A DNA stretch of 33,483 bases from Planctomycetia bacterium. Its GTDB lineage: Bacteria > Planctomycetota > UBA1135 > GCA-002686595. Below are positions 32,653 to 33,483 of the stretch, piece after piece. Where the stretch lies: positions 1-33,483 of the forward strand of contig SXXH01000260.1 of assembly GCA_005789645.1 (NCBI GenBank), written 5' to 3'. The position numbers were made by a program, and so were the translations under genes. The notes beneath the pieces were generated by a model, which did not search any database, was not told the DNA's origin, and saw nothing but the letters and a program-made list of their open reading frames with translations. Each line of letters begins with the position of its first letter. Position 1 is the first letter of the stretch.

Positions 32653-33483
32653 ATGCGCTTCGATTCGGTAGTCTTCCTCGCCTTCTTCGTCGTCGCCTGG
32701 TCGGTCTGGCGTCTGCTGCCGCTGCGCGCGGCCAAATTCGGCACGCTCGCGCTGAGCCTCGCCTTCTACGGTTGGTGGCGCTGGGAGTACCTGGCGCTGA
32801 TCCTGTTCTCGGCGATCGTCGACTACTGGGCCGCGGCGAGGATCGACGCCACCGAAGACAAGGCGACGCGGATGCGCTGGCTCCTCGTGTCGCTGGTCTC
32901 GAACCTCGGGCTCTTGGCGTTCTTCAAGTACACGCCGCTCATCGTGCGCACGGTGCTGATGCTCGACGCGCCGCCAGAGCCGACGCCCGGCTGGGTGGAT
33001 GACTGGATCGTGCCCGTCGGCATCAGCTTCTACACCTTCCAGACGCTCAGCTACACGATCGACGTGCACCGCGGGACGCTCAAGCCGTGCCGCACCTTCG
33101 TCGACTTCTTCTTGTTCGTGTCGTTCTTCCCCCAGCTCGTCGCCGGTCCGATCCTGCGCGCGAGCGAGCTCCTGCCGCAGCTCGAGCAGAGGGCCGCCTT
33201 GTCGTGGCCATGCGTGCAGATCGGCCTCTATCGCGTGGTTTCGGGTCTGTTCTGGAAGATCGTGGTGGCCGACGGCCTCGCCATGTCGGTCGAGCGCATC
33301 TACAGCCCCGCGCGCGCCGCCGGCGCCTCGACGCTCGACGCATGGCTGGCGACGGCCTGCTTCGGCGGCCAGATCTACGCGGACTTCGCCGGGTATTCGG
33401 GCATCGCCATCGGCCTCGCCCACCTGATGGGCCTGCGCTTCCCCGAGAACTTCCGCTATCCCTACATCGCCGCCAGCCTCTCG
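32653..33483 (+). CDS. AlgI-like MBOAT O-acyltransferase (3' end outside window)
   Basis: The first 277 residues of a polytopic membrane protein are present, from the ATG at 32653 to the window edge. AlgI-family hallmarks are the N-terminal SVVFLAFFVVAWSVWRLLPL, LALSLAFYGWWRWEYL, VPVGISFYTFQTLSYTIDVH, FVSFFPQLVAGPILRASELLPQ (read in parts) and QIYADFAGYSGIAIGLAHLMG. These proteins move acyl (usually acetyl) groups across the membrane onto exopolysaccharides such as alginate or cellulose, together with an SGNH/AlgJ-type partner, which would be expected just downstream. The catalytic His lies beyond the window. It is the last visible gene of the plus-strand string and links it to the polysaccharide locus by likely function. 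Confidence 0.88.
   Translation, partial: MRFDSVVFLAFFVVAWSVWRLLPLRAAKFGTLALSLAFYGWWRWEYLALILFSAIVDYWAAARIDATEDKATRMRWLLVSLVSNLGLLAFFKYTPLIVRTVLMLDAPPEPTPGWVDDWIVPVGISFYTFQTLSYTIDVHRGTLKPCRTFVDFFLFVSFFPQLVAGPILRASELLPQLEQRAALSWPCVQIGLYRVVSGLFWKIVVADGLAMSVERIYSPARAAGASTLDAWLATACFGGQIYADFAGYSGIAIGLAHLMGLRFPENFRYPYIAASLS

Overview
Most of this window (about 990 to 33483) looks like one piece of a very GC-rich bacterial chromosome, probably a planctomycete-like organism. Three things suggest this: almost no start codon has a Shine-Dalgarno sequence; many products are large lipoproteins or exported proteins; and the beta-propeller protein at 12160-14007 ends in a Cys-rich tail (starting YCEGK, with NDCSG near the end) that I associate with planctomycete secreted proteins. 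The assignment is inference. The first ~985 bases do not fit. They are visibly less GC-rich and carry the 3' end of prs followed by rplY (L25/Ctc), a common order in Bacteroidota and Firmicutes. The L25 frame breaks inside its last domain and continues, in another frame, as the C-terminus of an APS kinase (cysC). That looks like an assembly chimera, so the two parts should not be interpreted together.

Region 1 (1201-14007, all minus strand) is an exported copper/haem redox neighbourhood. In transcription order it holds a TolB-like propeller protein, a 1301-residue di-haem cytochrome c peroxidase (MauG type) fused to a parallel beta-helix, two tandem Tat-exported multicopper oxidases, a SCO/SenC copper-chaperone lipoprotein, and a membrane-anchored protein of unknown function. 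The main find is in the SCO gene. Its CxxxCP copper/redox motif reads C-T-G-I-(UGA)-P, so an in-frame UGA sits exactly where the second cysteine belongs, and homology continues on both sides. Thirteen bases after the UGA lies a perfect 8-bp hairpin with loop CGUGC, which fits the spacing and loop rules for a bacterial SECIS. This is a candidate selenocysteine-containing SCO protein; a nonsense mutation or base error is the alternative.

Region 2 (14156-22948) is a cellulose-type exopolysaccharide locus. A BcsA-like synthase (GT2, two PilZ-like segments and a fused C-terminal TPR half) is divergent from a BcsC-like TPR plus outer-membrane barrel protein, which is followed by a GH5 endoglucanase. 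No BcsB is visible. A convergent lipoprotein of unknown function (22958-24031) and an isocitrate-lyase-like protein that has lost its catalytic motifs (24178-25383) follow.

Region 3 (25634-33483, plus strand) is a tight gene string: two tandem alkaline-phosphatase-superfamily proteins overlapping by four bases, a 65-residue RHH-like protein, a three-TM membrane protein, an exported gluzincin-type metallopeptidase, and the start of an AlgI-like MBOAT O-acyltransferase cut by the window end. With region 2 it suggests cell-surface polymer synthesis and modification, which is inference from context. I saw no tRNA, rRNA, CRISPR array, insertion sequence or selenocysteine machinery in the window.
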